A stretch of 64,000 nt of DNA from Microvelia longipes (GCA_018340805.1 JACMZG010001913.1:32340458-32404457), one strand, 5' to 3'. Shown: positions 13,101-25,258, numbered from the stretch's first letter. Numbers and translations are program-made. Notes: generated by a model from the sequence alone, not told the origin.

Positions 13101-16100
13101 TAGTCCACAAATCATATTTACTAGTTTAAAAATTCATAGTATTAGGCTTGGGTTGCTAAAAATGCTTCGAAACATTTACAAAATGATTTATATTTCAATA
13201 ATGATTTTACATCTTTTGTCACTTTATTATAACACTGAATAGCCAAGTTGTTCTACACTGGATGGAGCAAAGGTTATATTTATTCCGTGTATTAAGGGAA
13301 CAGCATTATGAATTTTTTGTTAAACTGAAAGAATTAAACATGTATTGACGTATAAACATAATATTTATAGTTAGTTTGATAAATAGGGTATTGTATCTTG
13401 GTTATCATTAGTAAAAGCTGTAACTACTGCTTAATCTGAAAATCAATGACTCAGTTTCAGTAATGCCGAATCCAAATATTACACGTCTCTTGTTCTTATG
13501 TTTATTAATTATACAGAGTAACACTCAAGATAATGCTTAATGAAAAATAAAATCTCCCCTTAATTAATACTTTTAAATAAAAGTACAATTTTAAGGCTAG
13601 CTGTGAAATAACTGGAAGTAACGGCTACATGGCTTTGCTTCTTTGTGCATCTGTCCCTCAGGCTTCAGAGTGACCTTAGCAGGCCTCTCTGGGTCTGCTT
13701 AACCAGCATTATGTGGTTTAACAACATTGACGTAAACAACTAGACATTAAGTCCAGATTTTGTATGACTTGACACAATCTTTTTTTAGAAATCATTATTA
13801 TTTTTTTTAATAATACATTAATTAATATTTTAATTGTACATTGAGGTATATTCTTCCATTAAAGGGGGCAACATTATCTGCTCGTCACATTTTGATTTTA
13901 GTTAAAGCTCATATTAGTTGCTTAATAAATACAAAAAGTATCTATTGTATTTTTGTAATTTTATTTTTATATCTGTTTGTCTTAACATTATTTAACTAAT
14001 TTACAATTTGTAAAAAATGTACTTTTGCATTTTTTTTTTTTTTACAAAATACAAAATTTTATTTTTAATTTGTAATAATTAATAAATAATATATTATTTA
14101 ATTGCTATTGCTTGGCTATTACTAATAAATGATATAATGTGTATATGTTTTTTTTATAGTTTAAGTGCTGTGGTCTGAGTCATGATGGTTATATGGACTG
14201 GTCTAAGAATGAGTATTTCAACTGTAGCTCTCCCAGTAGAGAGAAATGTGGAGTGCCGTTCTCCTGCTGTATCAATGCTACAGATATCACTGTACGTATA
14301 TATGTATATGGTTATGTATGTTACAGATAAAGTCTTTATCTTGCCTTGATAAAGTCTCACAATACTTGATCTGCTAACTTGTATAATTATTTGACCCAAC
14401 TTGACAAATTATACACCCAACTTTTCACTTATTAAGTGTTAATGGGGAAAGGAATGAGTTTCTTATTAACCTCATTTGGAGACAATCAAAATTAAAAGTT
14501 TTTTCTTGTTCAAATAACAAAGATACCTTTTTCTTGTAAACAATTTTTACCTTTAAATTTAGCGTTTTTTTAATTGCTGAATCAGCAAACTAGATTAATG
14601 ATGTCACGAAAACCTGATTTTCAATAAATAATAAAAGAAAAGAAGTCCCTCCAAAAACAAAACTTTATTGGCAAAGCGCTTTCAACCTAACTAGAGGCCA
14701 TCATCAGTGCAAAACTATGTCACTTTAGGAAGTGCTTAGCAAAATTCTATTAACCGATTTTATTGGCACCTCTTGAAAATTCTGTTTTTTTTTTTTTAAT
14801 TTTCAAAAGGCTTAAATTTTTATATTTAACTTAATCTATATTCTTAAGTCTTTTAATTTAAAGTATGTTCCATAAACATGAAAAGTTGCAAAAAGTACAT
14901 ATAGTGTAAGAATGAGATATTAATGTCAGCAGAAACTAAAAATATTTTAAAATTGAAAGAAACAGTCTCTCCACTGATTTAAAAGATAATATATTGACAG
15001 AGCCAGCTTTCAGTTTTAACAAACCATCATCAGTGCCGGCGAGTCGAGAAGAAAGAGTCAAGCAACAGACATAATTGAGTTGTCCAAAATGTTGAAACGA
15101 ATTCATTAGTGACTCCACAGCTCAACTTATTTATTAAAAATATTTTGGTTTCAATTAATTTTTGAAGTATTTAAAATGTTTTGCAAGGGCCCAGTACCAT
15201 GTTTACACCAGTACCAAGTTCTCTCTTACTATGAATTGTAATTAATGTTGATGTGTGTTGACAGGGTGGTCTGATAAATATAATGTGTGGCTATGGTGCT
15301 CGAGAATTATCTGTAAGTATGATTGATTACTGTAAATTCATTTACTTACTAACCAATTTTTTTTACTTAACTTAGTTCTACAGGATATTATGAATAGTTA
15401 ATAAGTGTAAATTTTTGTGATTTATTTTAGTTTTATTACATTAATAAATGTATTCATTATTACTCTTGTTAAATTTATAATTTAATTTTGCAGGGCAATA
15501 ACTATTTACATCCTTATTTTATTTATAAATTATATTTATTTATAGATATTTTATAGATTTAATTCATAGATATGTTTAAAGATTAAAGCATCACAAATAT
15601 TTAGATGTAATACTGATATTTAGTAAGATTGTTAATATAGGAATAGAATGACATCAGTCACTGTTTAAATTCGATAGGTTTTGTGGTTTATCGATAGTCT
15701 TAGCACCCTTTCTTACAGATGTGAAACTATCATGAACCTTAGGAAAGGGGTATGCCTTTTGTTACTTACAAATAGGGGCACTCATTGGCCGTCTCGGTCA
15801 GGGAGATGTTAGTTGTAAGACAGTTTACTATTACTAATTCCTAGAATCGATTGCCTTTTAGAGGAATGTCGGGAAGGGCCTATATTTTTGACACTTAAAC
15901 CCATAGGTTCATTTTAGCTTTTCTGCTTTTCCGAATACCACCCTACTAATTGCCCCTAGTGTTGTTCTCACTGCATCAGGGAAGACCTAAGAACTTCCTT
16001 CCCTCTCCAATTCCAGTTATCTACTATATTTTCTCTAGTCCCACTTGATACTCTGATCTGGTTAGTCTAATCTAGCTTACTTCTATTTTTTAACGATCCT

Positions 16101-17223
16101 ACTAGATCCTTTTATCACTTGATACTCATACTTTACTGCTCTGTCCAGTCTGGTACAGCCAGATGGGGAGAGATGCCGGAAGCTAGTGTGCATATACCCA
16201 TTCCCATAGCCCTGATCTGAATGCCAAAGTTCTTCAAATCACTACAAGGTGTCTTCTAGAATCAAACACAGAATTCCTAATCACCTACTCTGATCATGAG
16301 ACCATAGACACCACTAAATCAGGGTCTCTACTTTCACAATGCTCAGTTCGAAGGTTCAGTATCTTTCTGACACTCCCCCAGCTCGCAGAACTTTGTCTTC
16401 ATATCAGCTAGAGACAACAGAAACATTGAACAATACTTGTCTCCATGCCAAAGGAAATTACTTAACACCTAGGCCGGGTTGGTCGGCCTTGAATTCAAGA
16501 CCTTATGAGAGAATGATACAAGGGATAACCTTATATAAGGTTATTCCCTAGCTGGATTTATACCCTTTAACTTCAGGTCGTAAGACAAGTTCTTTACCAT
16601 TGAGCTCGGCCTATCATAAATGAGTTTCCTATTCTAAAGTATCATTAAAAAGCGGGATAGTATTTCTATTATTATTTACATTTCAAATATGGGAGATGGG
16701 TTTCTACTAATATTTATTTATACAATGACGACAATATTATGTTATAGGTGGCTGAAGCAAGTAAACAGATCTGGACGAGTGGGTGTATTGAAGTTATAAG
16801 GTCCTGGGCTGAGAGGAATTTGTATACAATAGCTGGAGTAGCTCTCGGTATTGCTTTAGCACAGGTAAGCTTTAAAGGGGTATTGTTTCGTTCTTCAATA
16901 AATGTTCATTATTTCTCGTGTAATCTTGTTAGAATCTGATAGAACGCTCAATGGCTTTGGGTTTGCATTATACAGGCTTGGATACATCAATCACATACCT
17001 TACTTTGTCAGATAACTAATTTGAAAAAAATACTTATGAGGTATGTATTTACTGCATAGGTTTCTTTTCAGTTATGTCTATTAATCCCAGGGTCCATATT
17101 AAATTTGTTTAATTTAACATCTAGCTCTAATAGACTTTGCCTTTTTTACAGCTATTTGTGATCTATCTTGGTAAGACTTTAGAAGGTCAGATTGACTTGC
17201 AGAAATCTCGTTGGAATTCATGA
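10108..17223 (+). CDS. TspanC8-type tetraspanin, complete, seven coding exons
   Basis: Exons 10108-10194, 11547-11771, 12550-12723, 14160-14291, 15265-15312, 16748-16864 and 17152-17223 all join in phase 0 at GT-AG sites and give 284 residues. Four membrane segments lie near residues 17-40, 66-90, 105-126 and 247-266. The large extracellular loop has CCG at 165-167 and eight cysteines in all (165, 166, 184, 192, 198, 199, 214, 235), the signature of the TspanC8 subgroup; there are sequons at Asn183 and Asn201. TspanC8 proteins bind the metalloprotease ADAM10, promote its maturation and surface delivery, and thereby affect Notch cleavage. The nearest relatives are probably insect Tsp86D/Tsp3A or vertebrate Tspan14/33, but I cannot choose among them. 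The final cytoplasmic tail is short. Confidence 0.93.
11547..11771 (+). CDS. Tetraspanin exon 2
   Basis: Residues 30-104: the rest of membrane segment 1, the small extracellular loop and membrane segment 2 ending in the conserved GCLGS. Acceptor TTTTTTCAG, donor TTT|GTAAGT. Confidence 0.92.
12157..12295. mobile_element. Short MITE in tetraspanin intron 2
   Basis: The termini CAGTTATAATCAGTTGACAG and the inverse of CTGTAAACTGATTATAACTG form imperfect inverted repeats of about 30 bases enclosing 139 bases in all. There is no open frame and no clear target duplication. Boundaries rest on the inverted termini. Confidence 0.65.
12550..12723 (+). CDS. Tetraspanin exon 3
   Basis: Residues 105-162: membrane segment 3 ([20 protein letters not shown]) and the first helices of the large extracellular loop. 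Acceptor GTTTCAG, donor GAG|GTAACT. Confidence 0.92.
14160..14291 (+). CDS. Tetraspanin exon 4
   Basis: Residues 163-206 with FKCCG and the paired cysteines of PFSCC, the disulphide core of the large loop. Acceptor TTTTTTTATAG, donor ACT|GTACGT. Confidence 0.93.
14670..14711 (-). ncRNA. Candidate hammerhead ribozyme motif, family A
   Basis: On the minus strand CUGAUGA (14707-14701) is followed by stem II GGCCU/AGGUU (loop CUAGUU) with one unpaired U before it. Next come GAAA (14683-14680), a zero-loop palindromic stem III AGC/GCU, U17 at 14674 and stem I UGC/GCA. The fold is type I (open at stem I). The palindromic stem III would pair only as a dimer. The downstream GGAGGGAC box is shared with other family A copies. 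Activity is not shown. Confidence 0.6.
14996..15037 (-). ncRNA. Candidate hammerhead ribozyme motif, family A
   Basis: The minus strand has CUGAUGA (15033-15027), stem II GGUUU/AAACU around GUUA, and GAAA (15011-15008). Stem III is AGC-UG-GCU, C17 is at 15000, and stem I is UGUC/GGCA with one G-U pair. Every core position is intact. About 30 bases further on is GTGGAGAGACTG, the family A 3' box. Confidence 0.62.
15265..15312 (+). CDS. Tetraspanin exon 5
   Basis: Residues 207-222 ([16 protein letters not shown]), supplying the seventh loop cysteine. The micro-exon keeps phase 0; acceptor TTGACAG, donor TCT|GTAAGT. Confidence 0.88.
16481..16612 (-). mobile_element. tRNA-derived SINE-like fragment in tetraspanin intron 5
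   Basis: On the minus strand from 16612 the sequence AGGCCGAGCTCAATGGTAAA resembles a tRNA D-arm/A box. About 32 bases later GGTATAAATCC resembles a B box (8 of 11 positions of GGTTCGANTCC). A hairpin (ATAACCTTATATAAGGTTAT) follows. GC content is higher than in the flanks. The full limits are unknown; the GC-richer stretch from about 15660 may be a neighbouring or larger repeat. Confidence 0.45.
16748..16864 (+). CDS. Tetraspanin exon 6
   Basis: Residues 223-261: the last loop cysteine (TSGCIEV) and the beginning of membrane segment 4 ([15 protein letters not shown]). Acceptor GTTATAG, donor CAG|GTAAGC. Confidence 0.92.
17152..17223 (+). CDS. Tetraspanin exon 7 (C-terminus and stop)
   Basis: Residues 262-284: the end of membrane segment 4 ([10 protein letters not shown]) and the cytoplasmic tail ending KSRWNS, then TGA at 17221-17223. 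Acceptor TTTTTTACAG. It lies in frame with exon 6. Confidence 0.88.
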   Translation, partial: LFVIYLGKTLEGQIDLQKSRWNS

Positions 17224-18103
17224 AATATTGTTGCCTATCGGATTGGCTGAGATATGGCCGCCGGTAGGCATCAAACTACACCCCAAGCTTCATCGTCCCA
17301 TCGTGTCCCTCCCAGGCGTACCCCCGCTATCGTTACTATTACTTGATTTTGCGTCCCAACTCATGCAACAAATTTGGTCACCTTTTAATGTCTACAATAA
17401 AATAATTTGGATATTTTGTGTAAGATACAGGTATTTTTTTGATTTTAACAAATCATGTGATTGGGTTTGAACAAATTTTTCATCAAACGTACGCATAAGA
17501 ATTATGAGAACTCCACGACTCTTATAACCCGTTGTAAAATGAGAACAATGTTAGAGAAATCTATGTTCTGAACTAGATTTATTGAGTTACAGAAACAGAG
17601 ATGTTGTTCCTTTAATTGATTCTTTAACCTTTGTGATTATAAGCTCTCGCCTGTTTTTTAAATTTTCAAACCTATTGCTTATTGCCTGTATTTGTTGTAA
17701 AACACCAAAGCATTTCAATAAATAGGATTATAATATTGAAATGACAGCTTTTGTTTTATATTTTTAATTAACTAAATTAGAGTTTTTTCTCAAACAAATT
17801 ACTTTGACATAAACTTTTGTATCTTCTCCTTATCTTGTAAATTCTATGTATAGTCTCATTTATACTCATAATGTAACTCATTTCCCTCTCTGGGGAGTAA
17901 AGTAAGTGTTTCTAATATAATAAGGGATTTTATGTGCTATACTGGTTCTAAAGCTAGAATGTATTCTGCTAATGTTGTATAAATATGAATCACGTTACAG
18001 AATCAACATTTTAATGAAAGAATCGGTCCAAATTGTTAAATTTGGGCATTTAAAAGATTAGTGAAGAGAAAAATATGATTAATTAGAGGTTAAGAAGAAT
18101 TAG

Positions 18104-18244
18104 TTCTTCCGGTGCTGAACTGAATAGTTCAGTTTTGTTGAGCATTGTGCTTCTATCCATGATGTCCTACATCCCTGAAGATGCTTCCCACAGTGGAAGC
18201 GAAGCGTCGGATTCTTCATCTACATTGACAAGGTCACCACCAGA
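18104..18244 (+). mobile_element. Hammerhead-bearing repeat, family B
   Basis: A short element with inverted termini CTTCCGGTGCTGA and TCACCACCAGAAG, containing the hammerhead-like core at 18171-18212. A second, more decayed member with the same layout lies at 54555-54819. Confidence 0.55.
18171..18212 (+). ncRNA. Candidate hammerhead ribozyme motif, family B
   Basis: CUGAAGA (18175-18181) is followed by a perfect 6-bp stem II GCUUCC/GGAAGC (loop CACAGU, one unpaired U before it), then GAA (18201-18203), GCGU as stem III, C17 at 18208 and stem I GGAU/AUCC. The one departure is G instead of A at 15.1, facing U16.1. The predicted cut is after 18208. Confidence 0.5.
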
Positions 18245-19032
18245 AGACCTAAATCTTAATGACAATATCCGCGGAAGCCTACACAGTTTATTAATTAGAG
18301 GTTAAGGTTATCATGCAGCTAGTTTTTGGCAAACTTTGACCTCTTATTCCGGTTTTCAAAATTAATTTAAAGCTATTATTTATTTGTATTACTTGGCTAG
18401 TTGTTGGTAAAATTTACTTAGCAATAGGGGTGGGAGATTTCAGTTCTTGCATTATCTTCCTTACCAAAGCTTTGGGAGCCAATGTAAGTAATGTGTCTCA
18501 GCATGTGATAGGAGCTAAATTGTTTATCTCGTTCAGCCTGTCGTCCTTAAGAGCTTATGAAGTTTCCTCATTTAGTTTTGCATCAGGAGGACACTTAAAC
18601 TAGAGCTGTAAAACTTTCTCTCTCCCTTTTTTCCATGAATACCTATTTTCTATAACAGATATTTAAAATGGTGACAAATATTGTGTAGTAGATATTAAGT
18701 TTTACTTGTGGTCCGCTGGCTTTAAATGCCTTAGCAATAGCATCATGCTTTCTTCTGGAAAACTTTGTGACTTAATGTGTCACAAAGTTAACATACATAA
18801 TTTTAGTGAACAATAGTAAAAAATTGGTGTTGCCACCTCTAAAATAACCTTCATAATAGTCTTTTAAAAATTTTATTTGTAAAACCAAGTGCTCATGATA
18901 AGAAAATATATCCCACTTTATAAATTGGGACTTACAGCACTATGTCCTAAACCCAACACTTGTTGATTGTTTACCATAGCAAACATTAATAACAAAGTTT
19001 GTTGTTTCAACCAAGATTTTGTGATAATCCCA

Positions 19033-19290
19033 CATTTTATATAATGAATAAAACTTGTTTTAATTATACTTGGTCTAATATCTCAATAAATTAAAAATAA
19101 ATCAGACGCGTACAACAAGAAGTACACATATAATAAATTAGAGGTGTTACAGAAGTTTCGGGAAGTCACACTGATGATGGAATACTTCCCGAAACGCGTC
19201 TCTTTTATTTTATTTTATCGTGATATTAGACCAAGTATAATTAAAACAAGTTTTTAAAAATGATAGTGTTTTATTTATTATATAAAATGT
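19033..19290. mobile_element. Inverted-repeat element with hammerhead-like centre
   Basis: The left arm (about 19033-19103) and right arm (about 19195-19288) are inverted copies: ACTTGTTTTAATTATACTTG pairs with CAAGTATAATTAAAACAAGT, flanked outward by matching CATTTTATATAAT / ATTATATAAAATG. The right arm begins inside stem III of the hammerhead-like motif, within about five bases of the predicted cut. Confidence 0.65.
19169..19203 (+). ncRNA. Partly degenerate hammerhead motif
   Basis: CUGAUGA (19171-19177), stem II GGAA/UUCC, GAAA (19191-19194), palindromic ACGCGU stem III and C17 at 19200 are all present. Stem I is poor (U-A, C-C mismatch, U-A), so monomeric activity is doubtful. Confidence 0.4.
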
Positions 19291-19920
19291 ACCATAGTAA
19301 GTTTAATATAAGGTTGCTCTTATCTCTAATTTTTTGCCATTTAACTTAGCATGCATTTCATTTTGTATTATTTATACTTTTTAATCTACTCGTTTAAAAA
19401 ATTGAGTCTGTAAATTTTATGTTTTATTTTGTTTTTGTTTTTTTTTACTAACATTATTTTTAGTAATTTACAATCTACATTGTTGTGCTAGCTTTTTTAG
19501 TTGACATTGTCTCAATATCTTTGCTAGTTCACTGAGTTGTCCATTCCGTATTTTTGAGCCATTTAGTGTTTGAAGAGATTAGTAGACTGTTTAATAAATG
19601 AGGGATTCTGAAGAATGTTAAATTTTACTTTCTATTTCTCCTAAAAGTGTTAACCGACCTTTGCTTTGATTAGTTTTTCTTAAAATTTTATTTAAAACTA
19701 TAGTTATTACAATTATTTGATATTATTTTAATCTGATGCCACATTTTTTGTGCTAATTTTGGTGCCACTCTGTGACAAATTTGCTTTTTTGGTGCCAATT
19801 AGGAGCTAAATGACAGCTCATGTTTTCAATTTTTAGAAATCGATGAATTCTAAATTTACATTTTTGTGTATGGTTTGAAAAGATTAATATTAAAGGCATG
19901 GAAGTACATAGTGGTGAGCA

Positions 19921-20062
19921 CATAGAGATATATACTAGAGGGGGCATAGCCTATCTTAATACATTGAGAGTCCTGAAACATCTTTTTGGGGCTCTCAGGG
20001 GATCTGTGTAACCTCATTAAAACCTTCTCCATTAATGAGTTAAAGTTATAATAAATCAATTT
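19921..20062 (+). mobile_element. MITE copy 3, right part missing
   Basis: It begins CATAGAGATATATACTAGAG and continues through the family landmark GGATCTGTGTAACCTCATTA to about 20062, where similarity ends. Confidence 0.75.
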
Positions 20063-23000
20063 ATTTCATCTTCAAAACAAGCTTTATGTTAATCCTCCCT
20101 CTTAAGTTTTAGTCTCTTTGGTATACTATGCCTTCTTCTTCTCTTTTTAATGTCATTAACTGAATATGTCAGATAGTACTTTCATTTTCTTTGAGCACTT
20201 CTTTCTTTTTATAGAGAGATTAAACAAAATATATCTCTAAATGTGTTTGTATTTCATTGTGAAGACTAAGGCAGTGGTAAAGTCTCTACTTACTGCTTGT
20301 AACTTATATTTAATTAGTGTAAATGTCTCATTAAATAATCATATTCTTGAAGTTCGAGCCTTCTTCCATCTTTATGATTGATTCCATCAATTCAAACTTA
20401 TACTTGCTTTTTCATCTTATTGAGTTTTTTCTTTCTAAATTATTTATTTATATTTATTGTATTTATATTTTATAACCACCTCCACTTTTATTCTAATCGT
20501 GTCACCAATAATAGTGCCATTAATAATCCATTAAATTTATGTTCTATTTATTTGTTTATTTATTTTTTTCTACAACACTTACCTCAAGTAATATATTGAC
20601 AAGTTTTTCAACAATTTCGTTAAAAAAAAGAAGCTCAAATGAACTTATTAGGTGTTTTTCTGTGTAATTTTTAAAACTCAATTTAAAACACAATTTGTTT
20701 TAAAATAATTTTACTCTTATGAATTAAGTCTTCACCAAATATTTATTTTATTAATTTGATTTGCTCTGCGAGGTAAATGATAAAAAAGTTTTAAATCTTT
20801 CAATAATTAAAAAATGAACTCATCTCTCTTAAATTGAAATCTGGAGTAATGATGTTTTACTTTAAGTTAATCTATTTGTAAGCTTTATTGGTGTATATTT
20901 TTACTTGCAGTGCGTAACATTTAACATTTGCGTATAACATTTATGTTATATGCACCTTATCTTTAATAATGTGGATAACTTTTAATTGTTTAAATCCTAT
21001 AAACATTTTCTTTAACAAGATGCATTAATTTATTTATGTGTATACACTTTTCTTTGATGAGGTGCATTACGTTTAAATATTTATTTTAAATGCACCATTT
21101 ATGAAATCTGTTTATTTCTTTTTTTTTAAAAGACATGTTTTATAAATGATGCTTCAGATTTAAAGTTATGTATTTGGTGTAGGTACTTGACCTGGTTCAT
21201 ATGTGATCAAGGTCAGTTTTGTTTAGTTCTTGGATGACTTTTAGTTAATATGACAAACTGCCAGTAGCTATTTTTATCAGTTCTTGGTTAGCTTCTAGTT
21301 GAGTAAGTTCTTTTTATGTATTTAGGTTGTGAATTAATTACAACTGTTGCATTAGTGTTTTCGGCTGCATTGCCTTTATTAATCCAACCTATAAGGTTGG
21401 TTTTATTTTTAATTCCACTTAAAAATGGATCAACAGGTGAATTGACTACCTTATTTTGTCAAAATAAACGCTGATGTCAAAAAATAAAGTTTTTGGCACC
21501 AGGGCTATATTAGCATAGTGTGTACTTAGCTTACGTATCGCAAGTTAAATAAATATAATTTTTCCTGTTATTGAAGAAAAATATTTTGTGCCACTAATTG
21601 TTTATAACTTATTTACATGTGTTGGATTAACACACGCAAGATCCAAGCTCTTATCAGTGTTAGCATTTTTTTTCACCTTGTTTTGAATCTTTAAATTTAT
21701 CTGTTCTTTATCTTCTGTATCCTTGTTTATCGCTCGGTTTTATTCTTACCGAGCGATTAAAATCTAGTTTTATGGTAACAGAGAAGTTTTTGAATGGAGT
21801 GAGTTAACTTGTTGATACCATTCCTTTCTCACTCAATCTGTCAAAATTATTTAATGAATAATAACAGACAGTACTGACTATGACAATACTTGTAACAACA
21901 TAACAAGTATTTACATTTACCTCTATTTTTTAAATCCTCTTCTAACAAATATTTTGTAAATATCAAAAGTTATCCTTATTAATAATTGAACATATGTTAA
22001 GATAAAATATTTCTTTTATCTAACTTTAATTCTATCAAACTTTTTTAGTATTTTTAATGACAATATTGTATAATTGAAAATTGTGATTTCAACAAAGTTG
22101 TATGTTTAGTAATATTAATAGTTTAAATAACTGAATGAAATTGAATATTTGTTATCGTGCCGTCCTTTGTAAATGTAGCTTCAAATGTTTTCTCTTCCCA
22201 CCTCCCGATTTGTATTCTTGTAGTTTTTTTTTAGAAAATATATGAAATAAGGTCGAATAAAGGGATTTTTGAGTTTAAAATAATAATGTGATTGGTTGGT
22301 TATAAATGTTTTCATTATATTAGAAAGTAACAAAGTGTATTGCTATTTTGAGAATCTAAACAAACTCAGATTCCAAGATTTGAAATACTGCTCAGCACTG
22401 TAGGCATTGCTGTTGAATATTTCAAGTAACAATCTATCTGTAGAAATTGTATTTTGAAAAAAAAAATCAAAATTTCTAGTATTTATTTTTTTTAAATTTT
22501 CAGATGTAATTTTTTTTTTGTCATTTTCATGCTGCTATTTTGAGATGTCATGTTATTTTCTTAAGTTTTTTTTCCAAAATCATAATCAGTTATTCCTTCA
22601 GGTCTTGATTTTTGTGCGAAGTTACATTTATTGAGCTGTTGAACCCGTTTTATGTTTACTAAAAGTATGCTTACATTCCAATCATATCATACTGACACCA
22701 TTTTTTTTAATATTTAGATACTAGGGCCTTGATATTCATGAAAATGGGAATGTATTATTTTTGGCTTTTACAGTGCTTCCATCTTACATTGAAGGAGTTA
22801 AAAATGATTGTTTAGAGTTTTTATATGAATACTGTTTAATATTTTTACATCAAAATCATACAATAGTTTTACATTACACGGTTGCTGTGTCGTGTCTTTT
22901 ATTGTGAATAAATAAATATGTTGGACCTGCGCTACCATTGTAAAACACGCATTTATATTCAACCTGTCGCATTTCTAATGATCTAACACTTATTCAGCTC

Positions 23001-23213
23001 TTTTTTCCAATGTTTATAATTAGTGATAAACTTAAATACTTGTAAATATGTTAATAATAATTTTGAGCTCTCCGATCCATAGGTTAGCTGATGTTATAGT
23101 GTCATATTAAAAATATTCATTTTAAAATGTAATAATACATTTTCTAGGTTGTATTCAAATGAAATTTAGTTGTATTATTAAGGCAGATTAACTAAGGTTA
23201 ATAAAATAGAACT

Positions 23214-23290
23214 GTGTCTCTCCATTGAACTTACTTCATTGACCAAGGCTAGTTTGATGGCAAAATGCCATCAACAGTGCCTCTACTGCA
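23214..23290 (-). repeat. Decayed family A hammerhead repeat
   Basis: The minus strand reads GGCACTGTTGATGGC (core CUGAUGA mutated to CUGUUGA), a strong hairpin GATGGCA/TGCCATC, CAAAC instead of GAAAG, and the family A 3' box GGAGAGAC. The layout matches the other copies, but both core segments are mutated. Confidence 0.5.
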
Positions 23291-23742
23291 AGTAAATACA
23301 AAAATATAAGGGCAGTTTGAAAATTAAAACGTAAAACAAGATAAAAAATAAAGTGGAAATACTTAAATTTATATCAGAAAGCTCCTCCGATTATGTCAAG
23401 GATTGTTATAATGACAAGACTTATGGAGAAGGATTGATTATGACACATGCTTTGATTAATTCGAGCTTTTGCCATTCTAAACTAATCCGCCATTTGTAAC
23501 TGGACTTACTTGTTTCACCCTCAACTTGGTGGTAAATTGTTTATTTGCAAATTTGCATAAAAAACTGATGAGGTTGTTTTTATCATCTGTTTTAACTTAA
23601 GAGTTTTTTACTTGACTTTTTTCATTATTACTTTTATTGTTTATCCAGTTTTATATTTTTACTTCTATTTATACAATAAACTTAAGATTTTTATCTGGGT
23701 TGTTATGTCACTTTCAATGACATTTTAGGTACTGGGCTCTGA

Positions 23743-23850
23743 TAATATAATATGTAATATATTAATAATATATAATATATATATTATATATATTATATAT
23801 AATTATATATATATATTATATATATATATATATAATGTATATATATAATT
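23743..23850. repeat. TA-rich simple repeat
   Basis: Irregular array of TA and ATATTA units. Confidence 0.9.
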
Positions 23851-25258
23851 GTTAAATGGAGAAACGCAGTGGTTTTTTATTGTGTACTACACAGCTCTAT
23901 TTCAAAGTATGATCTGTTTGTTATCTTGATAAAATTCTTTTATGGAAATTATGACTTAAAATAATTTAAATGTTTCTTATTGTATTTGTATACTTAAAAG
24001 TAAATGAATCTATAATTCCATTGTATATACATACAGAAAAGCTCATTTACCTGTCCTACCTTTCTTTATAAAAAGGGTTGGAAAAAATAATTTTGGTTCA
24101 AGAAAATATGAATGATTTTTTAATGTATTAAATTGTATCCCTGCATCTCAACAAATTATTATTATATTATATCAAACCTTATGTCAAGCTTGTATCCTTT
24201 TTAGCATTTTGTTTTGAAAAAAATCTCTACTTGTTTTACTTAGTGATTTGGACTTATTTCTTTTAGTTTTAGGACGTCAATCTGAATAAGTCTACTCTAA
24301 AATGAAGTGAAGTCGTTGCTACTTGAAAACATTTAATGTGTTGAAACCCACCAAAATCATTCAAAAAATGAACTGAGTTTATTGAAAAAAATGCTTTAAA
24401 TTTTATTTTTTATACTTTTATGTATCATTTATTAATTTAACGTTTTACTTAATTATTGTTTATATTCATTGCTTTTATTATTTGTGTTTATCGCATTTCT
24501 TTAAATGATTAATCATATATTTTATATTTCTACTGCAATTAATTATACTCGTATTATTTATCGCTTGTGTATTATTTAATATTTAATTTATACTTACAGT
24601 AAATAGGTTATTTTGTTTTTGTTCAATATGTGATAAGAATCATTAAATTATGCATGCAAGTGCAAAAAAGGAATTATCAATACTATAAATTGTGTAAATG
24701 ATATTGTGTTTCTTTTGTATTGTTGTTTTTTATAAGAAAAAAATTATAAGTATTTTAAATTTAATGAAATAAGTAATAAGAATATATGTATAAGAATAGC
24801 AAAAGATAAATATTGATAAAAAAATGAATAGATGTAGGCGTTGTGTTACCCTTTTCTGTTTGTAATGATTTATTTTTATTATTTGTTATTTTTGTAATAG
24901 TTATGGTTTGTGATTACTTGATAGGCCACCAAGTAGTTTTATTAGTGGGGGTAGGAGATAGAGAACTTTTGTTTTAAATTAGGCCCAATTGTTTGGTTCT
25001 TTTTACCGGCTCCCTTTGAGTTGTAGAATGCTTAATTCTAGCCGTAGCCATCTTTAAGTTTTTAAGGTGAGTAATTCCATATCAATTCATGGTGACTCAT
25101 TTCAATATGGAAGTATGATCCATGTCTTGAAGAAAAATGCTAACTTAAAACAGACTTAAAATATGTGGCAAGAAAGACCCAATTACGTGGCCTATTTGCC
25201 TGGCTTTGCTTCCTTACCCTATTACCTAACTTAAAATATGCTTCTGCTTCTTACTCAG

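Noticed and set aside
23566..23600. CTGATGAGGTTG as a hammerhead core
   Set aside because: No GAAA segment or closing stems follow.
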